Source of the DNA: Marinobacterium lutimaris
Lineage (GTDB): Bacteria > Pseudomonadota > Gammaproteobacteria > Pseudomonadales > Balneatricaceae
Direction: 5' to 3'
Assembly (NCBI RefSeq): GCF_900108065.1
Contig: NZ_FNVQ01000001.1
Location: 372,001 to 436,000, forward strand
Length of the DNA: 64,000 nucleotides
Below, piece by piece: positions 9,033-17,911 of this stretch (positions are counted from its first letter, which is position 1; each line of letters begins with the position of its first letter). The notes beneath the pieces were generated by a model that ran no database searches, was not told the origin of the DNA, and saw only the letters and a list, made by a program, of their open reading frames with translations. The position numbers and the translations under genes are program-made.

Positions 9033-10145
9033 ATGGAACGTCTCAACGAACTCTCTATCGATGAGCTGCTGGCGCCCATCGACGGCGGTAGCCATGCCTG
9101 CGGCGAGGATCTGACTTTCTCTCTGCTCTTTGATCAGATCAAGGAGGCGCGCCGTGCCGATCCCACTTATCTGCCCCAAGGGGAGTGGGAAACAGAGCTC
9201 AAACAGTCTGACTGGGGGCAGGTGATCAGCCTTGCCGGTGACGCTCTGGCCACTAAGAGTAAGGACATTCAACTACTGGGCTGGCTAACCGAAGGCCTGG
9301 CACATCGTGAGGGCTTCAATGGTATTACCTTCGGACTGACCTACGCCGCACGTTTGCTTGATGAGTATTGGGACAACCTCTATCCAGAGTTGGATGAGGG
9401 TGATTTCGATGAGCGTGTGGCGCGGCTGAACTGGTTGGGTGATGCCCTGGTTGGCGTTGTCCGCAGCTTGCCCTTGATTGCAGGGGAGGGCTATGGGCTG
9501 GCGGATTACGAGGAGTCTCGTCAGGTCGAAAACCAGGCGCGTAACGATCCGGACTCCATGGCCAGGGCTCTGGGGGAAGGCAAGATCAATGACGAGATCT
9601 TTCAGCGCTCCGTGGTGTTGACCGCCAGTGAGTTCCTGCAGGAACGGCACGCGACCATCGCAGCGGCGATCGCCGCAGTCGATGGTTTGGATGAGGTTGC
9701 CGATCGCTATTTTGGCCAGGATGCGCCCAGCTTTTCCGCTCTGGAGAAAATACTCGTTCAGTGCCGCGATCTGATCGCTCGGTTGCTTGAGGATCGGGGT
9801 GTTAGTGTGGTTGCAGTAGCTGAGCCGGAGATTGCACCGGTTGAACGCCCAGAGGACGAGGTTATAAGCCAGGTCCCGGGTCGTGCGGAGCCTAGGGGTG
9901 AAGGTACCGGGCGACTTCGGACCAAGCCGGAAAGCCGTGATGAAGCGTTTGAAATGCTCACCGGCGTTGCTCGTTACTTTAAGGACAGAGAGCCGCACAG
10001 CCCTGTCCCTTATCTGGTTGAACGCGCCATCAAATGGGGGCGGATGCCGCTGGAGGAGTGGCTCAAGGACGTTATCAAGGATCATGGGGTGGTGGAAAAC
10101 ATCAAGGATACTCTGGGCACCCAGTCTCGGGATGAAGATTACTGA
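9033..10145 (+). CDS. tssA: T6SS protein TssA (short type)
   Basis: A 370-residue TssA, which caps or primes tube and sheath assembly at the baseplate. The N-terminal ImpA-type domain carries the signature LLAPIDGGSHACGEDL. The C-terminus has the motif PVPYLVERAIKWGRMPLEEW, typical of the short TssA class. The frame is open from a TTG at 8991, but ATG 9033 is better placed: it has an AAGGA at 9024-9028 and gives the usual family N-terminus. The next gene starts 2 nt after its stop, so the two are translationally coupled. Confidence 0.9.
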   Translation: MERLNELSIDELLAPIDGGSHACGEDLTFSLLFDQIKEARRADPTYLPQGEWETELKQSDWGQVISLAGDALATKSKDIQLLGWLTEGLAHREGFNGITFGLTYAARLLDEYWDNLYPELDEGDFDERVARLNWLGDALVGVVRSLPLIAGEGYGLADYEESRQVENQARNDPDSMARALGEGKINDEIFQRSVVLTASEFLQERHATIAAAIAAVDGLDEVADRYFGQDAPSFSALEKILVQCRDLIARLLEDRGVSVVAVAEPEIAPVERPEDEVISQVPGRAEPRGEGTGRLRTKPESRDEAFEMLTGVARYFKDREPHSPVPYLVERAIKWGRMPLEEWLKDVIKDHGVVENIKDTLGTQSRDEDY

Positions 10146-10147
10146 TT

Positions 10148-11317
10148 ATGTCTCGCGCCTCGATTTTTGATCGCCTGCACCAGCGGTTGCCCGAGCCTGA
10201 GCCGGAACCAACGCTGGATCAGACACGTACTGACTACGATCCTGACCGGCTGCGCCTGATCGATGGTGTCGCCCTGACGTCTGCCGGATTTGTCGGTAAC
10301 GGCGATATCCCCGAACCCGCGGGCGCTAGCTTGTCAGAGTCTCTTCACGGGGCTGATGGGTACAGATTGCTGGTTCACGAAATCAGTGACCTGCCGCCGC
10401 TCTCAGACCTGCGGCTCAAGCGTCTTGAAGCCAGGGCTGTGCGTCTACAGCAACTGCTGCAGGCGATAGTCATCGATGCTCTGATGTTGCTTGAATCGGT
10501 GCCGGAAGATAGCCGTTTCGATGTGATCCTGACTGCACCGGTCCGCTCCCCTGAAGCGACCGATATCCTCACCCGTTACCTGCAAGATCTCTTCGCTGAA
10601 ACCGCCTTTGGCGAGCGCTTGGGGGAGCTTCGTGTTACTCGCAAGGCGGATGATCCCCACAGACTGCTCGGTGTCACAGAGGAAGGTGGCATGCCGTATG
10701 TGCTCTGGATCTGTGCCGATTCCTTGCTTAACCCTGAAGCCCTCGCCGCGCCGGATATTAGAACTCTGTTATCCCAGGCTTCAAGGGGCGCGGGTGTATA
10801 TCCGGGCGAAGCCGTTGTCGCGTTGCTCGCACAAAGGGTGTTACCCCAGCAGAAGTGTTTTGAAGAGGGGTGGTTACTTGGCAAGGGCGTAACACATGAA
10901 CATTCCGCACGGGCCAGCTTGCGCAATAACCAACGACGTAAGGAGCTGATTGAGCTGTTGCAGTCGGTTTGGGTAAATGCCGAGGAGGGTGACGAGCCGG
11001 CTCGTATGGTGATTGATGCCTTTGCTTTGCCGGGGCGAGCCATCGAATTGGGCGGCGCAGTGATTGAATGCTGGCCGGGTGTAGATGCTCTTGAGGATGC
11101 GGTAGCGCTGGATGTTTCCTGTGGCTGGACCGGTGAAGCAATACCGGCGTTGATGTTAGTGATGGCGATGACCGGGCTGGGTGCCGATCAGGAGGCTGTC
11201 ATCATGTCCCTGAGCGCAGAAACCTCTTCAGAGGCCTGGGTGCTGCGCAGCTTTCACCGAAGAGCTGCGCAAACCGAGGCGCTATCAGAGGCGCACACCA
11301 AGGAGAATCACTCGTGA
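10148..11317 (+). CDS. T6SS cluster protein of unknown function, possibly ketosynthase-like fold
   Basis: A 389-residue protein that I cannot assign to a named T6SS family. It begins 2 nt after tssA and so is probably made with it. It has no signal peptide or membrane segment, and its N-terminus is rich in Pro and Glu. Several stretches (GEAVVALLAQRV, ALPGRAIELGGAV, and the alternating small and hydrophobic segments around them) recall the thiolase/ketosynthase fold. I see no clear Cys-His-His catalytic set, so an enzyme is unlikely. It may be a structural or regulatory accessory of the T6SS. Its 3' end overlaps the convergent PAAR gene by 10 nt. Confidence 0.6.
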   Translation: MSRASIFDRLHQRLPEPEPEPTLDQTRTDYDPDRLRLIDGVALTSAGFVGNGDIPEPAGASLSESLHGADGYRLLVHEISDLPPLSDLRLKRLEARAVRLQQLLQAIVIDALMLLESVPEDSRFDVILTAPVRSPEATDILTRYLQDLFAETAFGERLGELRVTRKADDPHRLLGVTEEGGMPYVLWICADSLLNPEALAAPDIRTLLSQASRGAGVYPGEAVVALLAQRVLPQQKCFEEGWLLGKGVTHEHSARASLRNNQRRKELIELLQSVWVNAEEGDEPARMVIDAFALPGRAIELGGAVIECWPGVDALEDAVALDVSCGWTGEAIPALMLVMAMTGLGADQEAVIMSLSAETSSEAWVLRSFHRRAAQTEALSEAHTKENHS

Positions 11318-11577
11318 CCGCTATGGCCGTTGTGCGAAGAGATCAGGCTGGCGCCGCAGGCGGTCTTATGACCGTGCAGAGCAACAGGTTTGCCATTGAT
11401 CTTCATGGTCGGATGGCCTTCGACGATAACGGTCGTGCCGCCGTGGCCTTTCTTCGGACAGGTGACGGTATCGCCCACACAGGCCACGGGTTTGCCATCG
11501 ATCAGATAGTTGCTTTGGGCAGAGATGACTTTGCCACCATGAGTGGTGGCATCACCAAGTACGACGATTCCTTTCAT
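11308..11577 (-). CDS. PAAR-domain T6SS spike tip protein
   Basis: An 89-residue stand-alone PAAR protein of the kind that forms the metal-binding cone on top of the VgrG spike. The sequence starts MKGIVVLGDATTHGGKVIS, followed by GDTVTCPKKGHG, GHPTMKINGKPVALHGHKTAC and a His-rich end. No toxin domain is attached, so it is a structural tip. It is encoded on the strand opposite to the rest of the cluster, converges with the preceding gene (10-nt overlap) and diverges from vgrG across a 121-nt gap. It therefore needs its own promoter. The overlapping plus-strand open frame at 11314-11583 is its antisense shadow. Confidence 0.92.
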   Translation of the reverse strand: MKGIVVLGDATTHGGKVISAQSNYLIDGKPVACVGDTVTCPKKGHGGTTVIVEGHPTMKINGKPVALHGHKTACGASLISSHNGHSGHE

Positions 11578-11698
11578 CGATAAGGTTTTCCTGACAAAGG
11601 TGATAGGGATCTCCCCGGAAGGGGATAAACGACAAATAATCTAGCAACCAATTGATATTGGGAGCAAGAACCGGTCGGGATAAAAAGGGAATTTTCAA

Positions 11699-14356
11699 AT
11701 GGCTGAGTCCATACTCGACAACATACTTGAAACTTTCAATACACCGCTGTCCCAGGCGCAGCGACTGGTAAAGCTGTCGCTCGGTTCAACCTCTGGCGCG
11801 GCTCTGATACCCCATCGGTTGGTGGGTGAGCAGCGCGTTAGCGAACCCTATCGCTACGTTGTGGACTGCTTCTCCCAGCAGGGGGATATCGAGCTCAAGA
11901 CCCTGATGGCCCAACCGGCGAGCCTGTCTCTGCTGCAGGCCAGCGGCGGTTATCAGACCCTGCACGGCCTTGTCTCCGAGGCCTGCATGCTGGGCGAGGA
12001 TGGCGGTGTCACCTACTACCAGCTCACCATCGTACCCTGGCTGGAGATGCTCAAGCTTGGCCGCGACAGTCGTCTGTTTCAGGACCGCTCCGTGGTGGAC
12101 GTCCTTACCGAAGTGTTCAACGGCCACAAGCTGGCGCAGGGGCAATACCGTTTCGACCTGCGTCGTGACTACCCGGCCCGCAGCTACTGTGTGCAGTACC
12201 GCGAGAGCGACTTCAACTTCGTCAGCCGGCTGATGGAAGAGGAAGGTCTCTGGTACTACTTCGAGCATGCTGGTAACGACGAGACAGGTGCTGAAGAGAG
12301 TGGTAATGGTGAAGACAACGCCTTCAACGGCCATCGGCTGGTAATCACCGACGATGTGGATACCACCCAGCCGGTCTCACCGCAGGTGGTGCGTTTTCAC
12401 CGTCAGGATGCTACCGAACAGGAGGATGCCCTGACCCAGTGGGGTGGCGTGCGTCAGCAGCAACCCACCCGCGTCAGTGTTGGCACCTTCGACTACAAGC
12501 AGCCCTCACTGAGCAAGCGCACCGGGCTCAGCGCCCTTAGCGACCAGGGCAACCTCAGCAACGAAGAGGTCTACGACTACGCCGGCGAGTATTACTACTA
12601 CGGCTATGATCGCGGTGAACGTCTTACCGCTAATCGCCTTGAAGCACACGAGTCCCAAGCCAAGCGTTTTCGAGGTGCTGGCGGCACCCGTCAGATGCAG
12701 GTGGGGCGTTGGTTTGAACTCAGCCAGCATCCGCGGCATAGCCTGGGTGGTGAAGCGGAACGCCAGTTCCTGCTGCTGGGTGTCACCATCCATGCCGAGA
12801 ATGCCCTGCCGGTCTCGGCCCAGCTCAATGCACTGCCCGGCAGTCTCAAGCCACAGATCGATGCGGCTAAACAGGCACAGGGGCTGACTGATAACAGCCA
12901 CGCCGAGCTAAGCAGTGATTATCGCAGCGCCGGTACCGGCCATTGTCTGATCGAGATTGAGGCCCAGCGCCGCACACAGCCTTACCGCTCCCCGTTGCTG
13001 CACCATCGCCCCGTCATCGGCGGCCCCCAGACCGCCACCGTGGTGGGTCCCGAAGGGGAAGAGATCCACACCGATCATCTCAACCGCGTCCGAGTGCAGT
13101 TCCATTGGGACAGGTTAGGCCAACACAACGAACAGTCCGGTGTCTGGCTGCGTGTCGCCCAACCCAACGCCGGCCCCAACTGGGGCGGTGTGTTTGTGCC
13201 GCGTATCGGCCAGGAGGTGATCGTTGATTTTCTGGAAGGCGATGCCGACAGGCCTCTGATCACCGGCCGCGTCTATAACGGCGAACAGAACCCCGAATGG
13301 CACAGCCACGGTCTGCTCTCCGGCTTCAAAAGTAAAACCTATCGCGGCAGCAGCTACAACGAACTGGTCTTTGACGACGCTACCGATCAGGAGCGGGTGC
13401 GCCTTAACTCCGAGAACGAAAAGAGCCAGTTGAACCTGGGTTACCTGATCCATCAGCAGGGCAACTATCGCGGTGCGTTCCGTGGTACCGGTTTTGAACT
13501 GCGCACCGACGCCTACGGCGCTATTCGTGCCAACCAGGGCTTATACCTTTCCAGCTGGGGCCAGCTCGGCGCCAGTGGCGATCAACTCGATATGACCCCC
13601 GCGCGGGATCAGCTCGGCAGCGCCTGGAACCTCACCGACAGCCTCAGCCAGAGCGCGGCGGATCACAACGCCGAAGCGCTGGAAGCCAGAGCCAACCTGA
13701 AACAGGCCGGTGAGGATGCCGACAGCGACTACGGCACCAGTGAAGTAGCGGATAGCAGCCAGCAGGACAACGCCAGTGCCGCCAGCGACACAGGCGGTCG
13801 CGGCAAGGCCGCCAATATGAAAGCCCCCTGGCTGCATATGGCCTCCGCGGCGGGTATCACAATGAGCACGCCGCAATCCACCCATATGGCACAGGGTCAC
13901 TCCCTGAGCGTCTCCACCGGCGATGACGTCAATATCGCAGCTGGCAGAAGCCTTGTCGCCGCCATCACCGAGAAACTCTCGCTGTTCGTCTACCGCGCAG
14001 GGATTAAGCTGTTTGCCGCAAGGGGTAAAGTCGAGGTTCAGGCGCAGAGCGATACCATGGAGCTCACGGCAGAGAAGGATATGAAAATCACCTCCACCGA
14101 AGGGCGAGTCGAGATCAATGCAGACAAGGGAATACTGCTCAGTAGCGGTGGCGGTTACATCCGTATAGAAGGCGGCAATATCGATATCCACTGCCCGGGG
14201 ATGATCGATGTGAAGGGGGCCCAGCATGCGTTTAGTGGGCCACAAGAGATGTACGTCGGGAAACCTGAATTGCCCCAGGCCGATGAGCCGGTTTGTGTAA
14301 GTTGCTGGATGAAGGCGCTAAAAGAGCAAAGGGCGCTGGTTAAGGTGCAACTATGA
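11699..14356 (+). CDS. vgrG: T6SS spike protein VgrG
   Basis: An 885-residue VgrG, the trimeric puncturing spike. The gp27-like region occupies roughly residues 20-400. The gp5 OB-fold is at about 460-530, with signatures RVRVQFHWDR, GWGGVF-like and RPLITGRVYN. A DUF2345 beta-helix extension covers about 710-850. After the helix comes a short tail with CVSCW, but no enzymatic domain, so cargo is probably carried non-covalently. An A/G-rich ribosome site lies just before ATG 11699. Its stop overlaps the start of the DUF4123 gene by 4 nt, which ties this spike to the adaptor and effector that follow. Confidence 0.96.
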   Translation: MAESILDNILETFNTPLSQAQRLVKLSLGSTSGAALIPHRLVGEQRVSEPYRYVVDCFSQQGDIELKTLMAQPASLSLLQASGGYQTLHGLVSEACMLGEDGGVTYYQLTIVPWLEMLKLGRDSRLFQDRSVVDVLTEVFNGHKLAQGQYRFDLRRDYPARSYCVQYRESDFNFVSRLMEEEGLWYYFEHAGNDETGAEESGNGEDNAFNGHRLVITDDVDTTQPVSPQVVRFHRQDATEQEDALTQWGGVRQQQPTRVSVGTFDYKQPSLSKRTGLSALSDQGNLSNEEVYDYAGEYYYYGYDRGERLTANRLEAHESQAKRFRGAGGTRQMQVGRWFELSQHPRHSLGGEAERQFLLLGVTIHAENALPVSAQLNALPGSLKPQIDAAKQAQGLTDNSHAELSSDYRSAGTGHCLIEIEAQRRTQPYRSPLLHHRPVIGGPQTATVVGPEGEEIHTDHLNRVRVQFHWDRLGQHNEQSGVWLRVAQPNAGPNWGGVFVPRIGQEVIVDFLEGDADRPLITGRVYNGEQNPEWHSHGLLSGFKSKTYRGSSYNELVFDDATDQERVRLNSENEKSQLNLGYLIHQQGNYRGAFRGTGFELRTDAYGAIRANQGLYLSSWGQLGASGDQLDMTPARDQLGSAWNLTDSLSQSAADHNAEALEARANLKQAGEDADSDYGTSEVADSSQQDNASAASDTGGRGKAANMKAPWLHMASAAGITMSTPQSTHMAQGHSLSVSTGDDVNIAAGRSLVAAITEKLSLFVYRAGIKLFAARGKVEVQAQSDTMELTAEKDMKITSTEGRVEINADKGILLSSGGGYIRIEGGNIDIHCPGMIDVKGAQHAFSGPQEMYVGKPELPQADEPVCVSCWMKALKEQRALVKVQL

Positions 14357-15255
14357 GCCTAGAAAATATGAGTCTGAGTAACGAAGAACTGAAAACGCGG
14401 GTTTTCGAGTATATCCGAGTGCTTGAAGATAAAGACCGAGATTCCGTATCGGTATGTGCAGTCGTTGAAACAGGGTTGCTCGCTCAAAGAGAACGGGAAG
14501 CTCTTTGGGGAGGTTTTAAAGGTCATCCCTGGCTGCAACAGTCTCAGTTTGAAGCACTTAGACCATTAGGGCCTTGGCTGTTTCAAAGTGATATCGATAC
14601 CTTGCTTTCCAAACTGTATCCGATGGCAGAGAGCGGCTTGCATGGACTGCTGCTCACTCATCAACCTGTGGCAGACGAGGCAAAAAAGCTGGGGCAGCTC
14701 TGCGTCGTTGAAGATGAAAATGGCGAAGCGCAGTTGTTGCGTTATTACGCTCCTCATGTGATGCCCGTTTTACATCGTCGATCGGACATGCGTTGGCACA
14801 GCCGACTGTTCGGCAGTTTGGGCCTTTGGTGGTTACCAGGGCTCGACGGGTGGCTGGAGTACGCCGGCCGCTGGAACAGCAAAGAACCGCCAGTGGATAG
14901 TGACTCAACCATAACCATGACACCTGAACTGATCCAGGCCATTGGTAGCGATCCGTTAACGCATCAGATACTTGCGGAACTTGAGCGCTCCTCACCCTCT
15001 CTATTTGAAGTCGCATGCCCTGGACTGCGTCTGGCTATTGTCGATAGCGCGGTGGATTCAGCACGAATGGCTGGCCTTGATGACATAAAGGATTTGAGTG
15101 TATTTGCCGCTTATTGTGTGGCTTATGGAATGGAAGTAGTTCGTGATCCAGGTTTTTCGAATGCCGTTGATTTGTCTGTGACAGGCCCCCGCTCGTTGGC
15201 GGAAAACTTGGAAATGATAGGCCCGCTAAGCATCAGGGAGAAGCGTCATGACTAG
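14353..15255 (+). CDS. DUF4123 effector chaperone (Tap-1/Tec type)
   Basis: A 300-residue protein with the DUF4123 pattern, including GLLLTHQPVADEAKKLG and the conserved LLRYYAPHVMPVL segment. Proteins of this family are adaptors that load an effector onto a cognate VgrG and are not themselves secreted. The gene overlaps vgrG by 4 nt and the next gene by 8 nt. The sandwich of vgrG, adaptor and effector matches the VasX and Tap-1 gene order known from Vibrio cholerae. The C-terminal 100 residues are less conserved and probably contact the cargo. Its partner is inferred from gene order. Confidence 0.88.
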   Translation: MSLENMSLSNEELKTRVFEYIRVLEDKDRDSVSVCAVVETGLLAQREREALWGGFKGHPWLQQSQFEALRPLGPWLFQSDIDTLLSKLYPMAESGLHGLLLTHQPVADEAKKLGQLCVVEDENGEAQLLRYYAPHVMPVLHRRSDMRWHSRLFGSLGLWWLPGLDGWLEYAGRWNSKEPPVDSDSTITMTPELIQAIGSDPLTHQILAELERSSPSLFEVACPGLRLAIVDSAVDSARMAGLDDIKDLSVFAAYCVAYGMEVVRDPGFSNAVDLSVTGPRSLAENLEMIGPLSIREKRHD

Positions 15256-17911
15256 TGTTTTGGATCCCCTCAATATAGGGCAAAGCATAGGAAACCGATT
15301 ATCAGCAATGCCTCAGCCCGGAGGGGATGGTGCTACGGTGGATTGTAAAAAATCGGTCAACATTCTACCGCTGCGATACAGTGCTGTTTATGCCGAAGAT
15401 GAAGATGTAGTGGCGCTTAATAGTGTACCTGAATACAAGGGCGCGCCTGTTGCAGATATAAATCTTTCTAGAGGCAAGTATGCCGCCAGGTTCCTCCGGG
15501 AGGGTTACCTATACGTACTACTAAATCGCCTGGGGACCTACCGTTGGGAGCATTGCTACTACGTTTCTCCAGACGCATTGCTATCTCATATAAATCCATA
15601 CGAACCAACCCGGAAAGGCGGCGGCTTATCTTACTTCACGATCAACGACGCAGAGGATGTGTCGGAAGGATATATGCTGTTTCTGCCGGACCCTCTAAGC
15701 GTCCGCATGCTGGATCGCATCAAGTCTAGCTCGCGGCTCAGGGAATCACTTCAGCAGTTCCCTATATCGGAGTTAGCCCAAAGTTGCGTGGGTGAAAGTG
15801 TAATTCCTTCCACCCTGCTGGATACCGAGGTGGCTGAATTCGTTGGTCATCAGGATGAGAGCGTTTGTGAGTTGTTGCAGAAACAAACGTTTCCTCCGCT
15901 GACCAATCCGTTCGACGAAGCGGCTCAGCCCGCAAATCTTAAAAATTACTGGTCTCGGTTTGACGGTATACATAGAGCGCTAGACGGAGTCCGAGGCTTT
16001 GCTGTTGTGCTGGCAGATGCCATCGGTATTACTCAAGAGTTGAACAATCATCGTAACGATGCCCTGGAGTCGCTACGCGACTGGATGGAAAAAGAGGACG
16101 AGAAAGGACTCACTAACGAACAGCGTTTCTACACGTCGGAATTAATACGGGATTTGCGCGAGAGCTACGTTAAAGGCCGGGTTAACGGCTTCGCACAACG
16201 AGACCTGACCAGGTTTAGATCGCAGGTCGGGCTGAAGTATATGCCACACGTCCGTGTTGTCGGAGAAGCGGAAATCGGTGGCCGCCGTGAGCCAACCGAG
16301 CGTGACGTTGAACTGGTCGAAGAATATGAAGAAAGGCAGGCCACGATACTGGAAGAGAGCACCCGACGTATTACCGCCGAGCGTACTACTGAGTTCCAAC
16401 ATGAGTACGACAGCACGTACGCTCCGCTACTGAACCAGAATGCGCGCCAGACCTTTGACGATAGCATGGCGGACGAATCCCGTCGTCAGGAGACGTTATT
16501 GGCTAACCGTGTGCAGGATCACCTCGCCTGGCTTCAGGGGGATCCGTTTCTCAATGCGTTGGATCTCTATGACTCCCGCGATCCTATTAGAGGTTGGGCC
16601 TACAGCATCCAGGCAGTTCAGGCCACGGTGGGGATGGAGGCTTCCGAAGAAGGTGCGGCATTAGTGAGCCAGTGGTGCCGGAATATTAAAATGAACGATC
16701 GGTCAAACCTGATCTGGGCGGTGTACTGTTTGAATCAATACGATATTCGGCGAGCTGGCCAGCAAGATATCGTTGCCTTTCGTGCTAAGGATACACTGGC
16801 TGCCAACAGCAATGATGACAGCTGGCTAGGACCGCACCCTGAGAGGATTATCCAAGGGTTCAAACATCTCATCGCTGCGTTTAATACGGCCAATGCGGCC
16901 CTCGAAGGGCCTCCCGACTGGTTCCGCTCCGGGAGGTTGGGGCTCACTATGGCCTGGTATACCCAAGTGATGAAAGGCTTCTTTGAAAAAGCCAGCATCG
17001 CGCCTCTGGATCGTGGCACGCTGAGGATATCCTTCGGTCTGATGCGTGCACAGCTCGCTCGTGATGCGGCGAAAATCGCTATAAATCGCCGTTGGTTTAA
17101 CAAGGGGTCGGCCCGGGAACTCGCCAAGGCTAAACGTTATTTAGCCCGTGATATGGAGACTGCGTTGGGCGGGGCGGCCAGCGATTTTATGCAGTTTCGG
17201 TTAGGTGTAGTGGTGGCCATAATCGAAAGCTTCGTCCTTTACGAGGCCCTCTCGAAGCAAGACAAAGATTCGCGCGACTATATGCAAATGGCGGGTGCTT
17301 TTATCGTTGTGGCTGGCTCTATCGCAGATACGGCGGCCGCAGGGGCCAACATGGTTATGGTGATGGGTAAATACCGTGCGACCGATGTGGGAAGCGCTCT
17401 GAGGTTCCGGTTGGGAGGCTTCTCTTTTTGGGGAGGGATGTTGGGTTCGGTGGGGGCGTGCTTTGGGGCAATTGATGATGCTATAGAGGCAACAAAGCTT
17501 CTCAGACGAGGTGATAATACTCTATTAGCATCTGCGTACGGGCTTAGATTTTTTGCGAATGTCGGAATTGCGATATTAGGAACAGCTGTGACTTTGGCAT
17601 CTTCGGTCGCGTTTTTATCCCGAATCGCAGATCAGGGAAAGAGCGTTCTTGCAAAACGGCTAGCCTCGCTGCTATTGCCGTTGGCTCGTACTTTGGCCTC
17701 AGCGGCAATCCGCGGAGTTGTTTTACTCGGCTTTGCCTTGGTCTCTTGGGCCGCAATCATCATCACGATCGGGCTCTGGATTTTTGGTGACGATGCGCTT
17801 GAGGAGTGGTGCAAACGCTGCGTATTCGCGCGTGAAGCTAAGCCAGATTATTACGATGACTACGCCGAAGAAGTTGGTGCGTTTCACCACGCTTTACAGG
17901 ATGTGACCTGA
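15248..17911 (+). CDS. VasX-type pore-forming T6SS effector
   Basis: An 887-residue toxin of the VasX / BTH_I2691 family. The N-terminal region has the family features: a Cys-Lys-rich start followed by NILPLRYSAVY, then GKYAARFLREGYLYVLLNR. The middle is long and helical (about residues 250-640). From about residue 647 to 860 there are several hydrophobic segments of 20-30 residues, consistent with the colicin-like membrane domain that perforates target inner membranes. It starts 8 nt inside the DUF4123 gene and ends sharing one base with the next start. In V. cholerae the gene immediately downstream encodes immunity, and the same arrangement is seen here. Confidence 0.87.
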   Translation: MTSVLDPLNIGQSIGNRLSAMPQPGGDGATVDCKKSVNILPLRYSAVYAEDEDVVALNSVPEYKGAPVADINLSRGKYAARFLREGYLYVLLNRLGTYRWEHCYYVSPDALLSHINPYEPTRKGGGLSYFTINDAEDVSEGYMLFLPDPLSVRMLDRIKSSSRLRESLQQFPISELAQSCVGESVIPSTLLDTEVAEFVGHQDESVCELLQKQTFPPLTNPFDEAAQPANLKNYWSRFDGIHRALDGVRGFAVVLADAIGITQELNNHRNDALESLRDWMEKEDEKGLTNEQRFYTSELIRDLRESYVKGRVNGFAQRDLTRFRSQVGLKYMPHVRVVGEAEIGGRREPTERDVELVEEYEERQATILEESTRRITAERTTEFQHEYDSTYAPLLNQNARQTFDDSMADESRRQETLLANRVQDHLAWLQGDPFLNALDLYDSRDPIRGWAYSIQAVQATVGMEASEEGAALVSQWCRNIKMNDRSNLIWAVYCLNQYDIRRAGQQDIVAFRAKDTLAANSNDDSWLGPHPERIIQGFKHLIAAFNTANAALEGPPDWFRSGRLGLTMAWYTQVMKGFFEKASIAPLDRGTLRISFGLMRAQLARDAAKIAINRRWFNKGSARELAKAKRYLARDMETALGGAASDFMQFRLGVVVAIIESFVLYEALSKQDKDSRDYMQMAGAFIVVAGSIADTAAAGANMVMVMGKYRATDVGSALRFRLGGFSFWGGMLGSVGACFGAIDDAIEATKLLRRGDNTLLASAYGLRFFANVGIAILGTAVTLASSVAFLSRIADQGKSVLAKRLASLLLPLARTLASAAIRGVVLLGFALVSWAAIIITIGLWIFGDDALEEWCKRCVFAREAKPDYYDDYAEEVGAFHHALQDVT

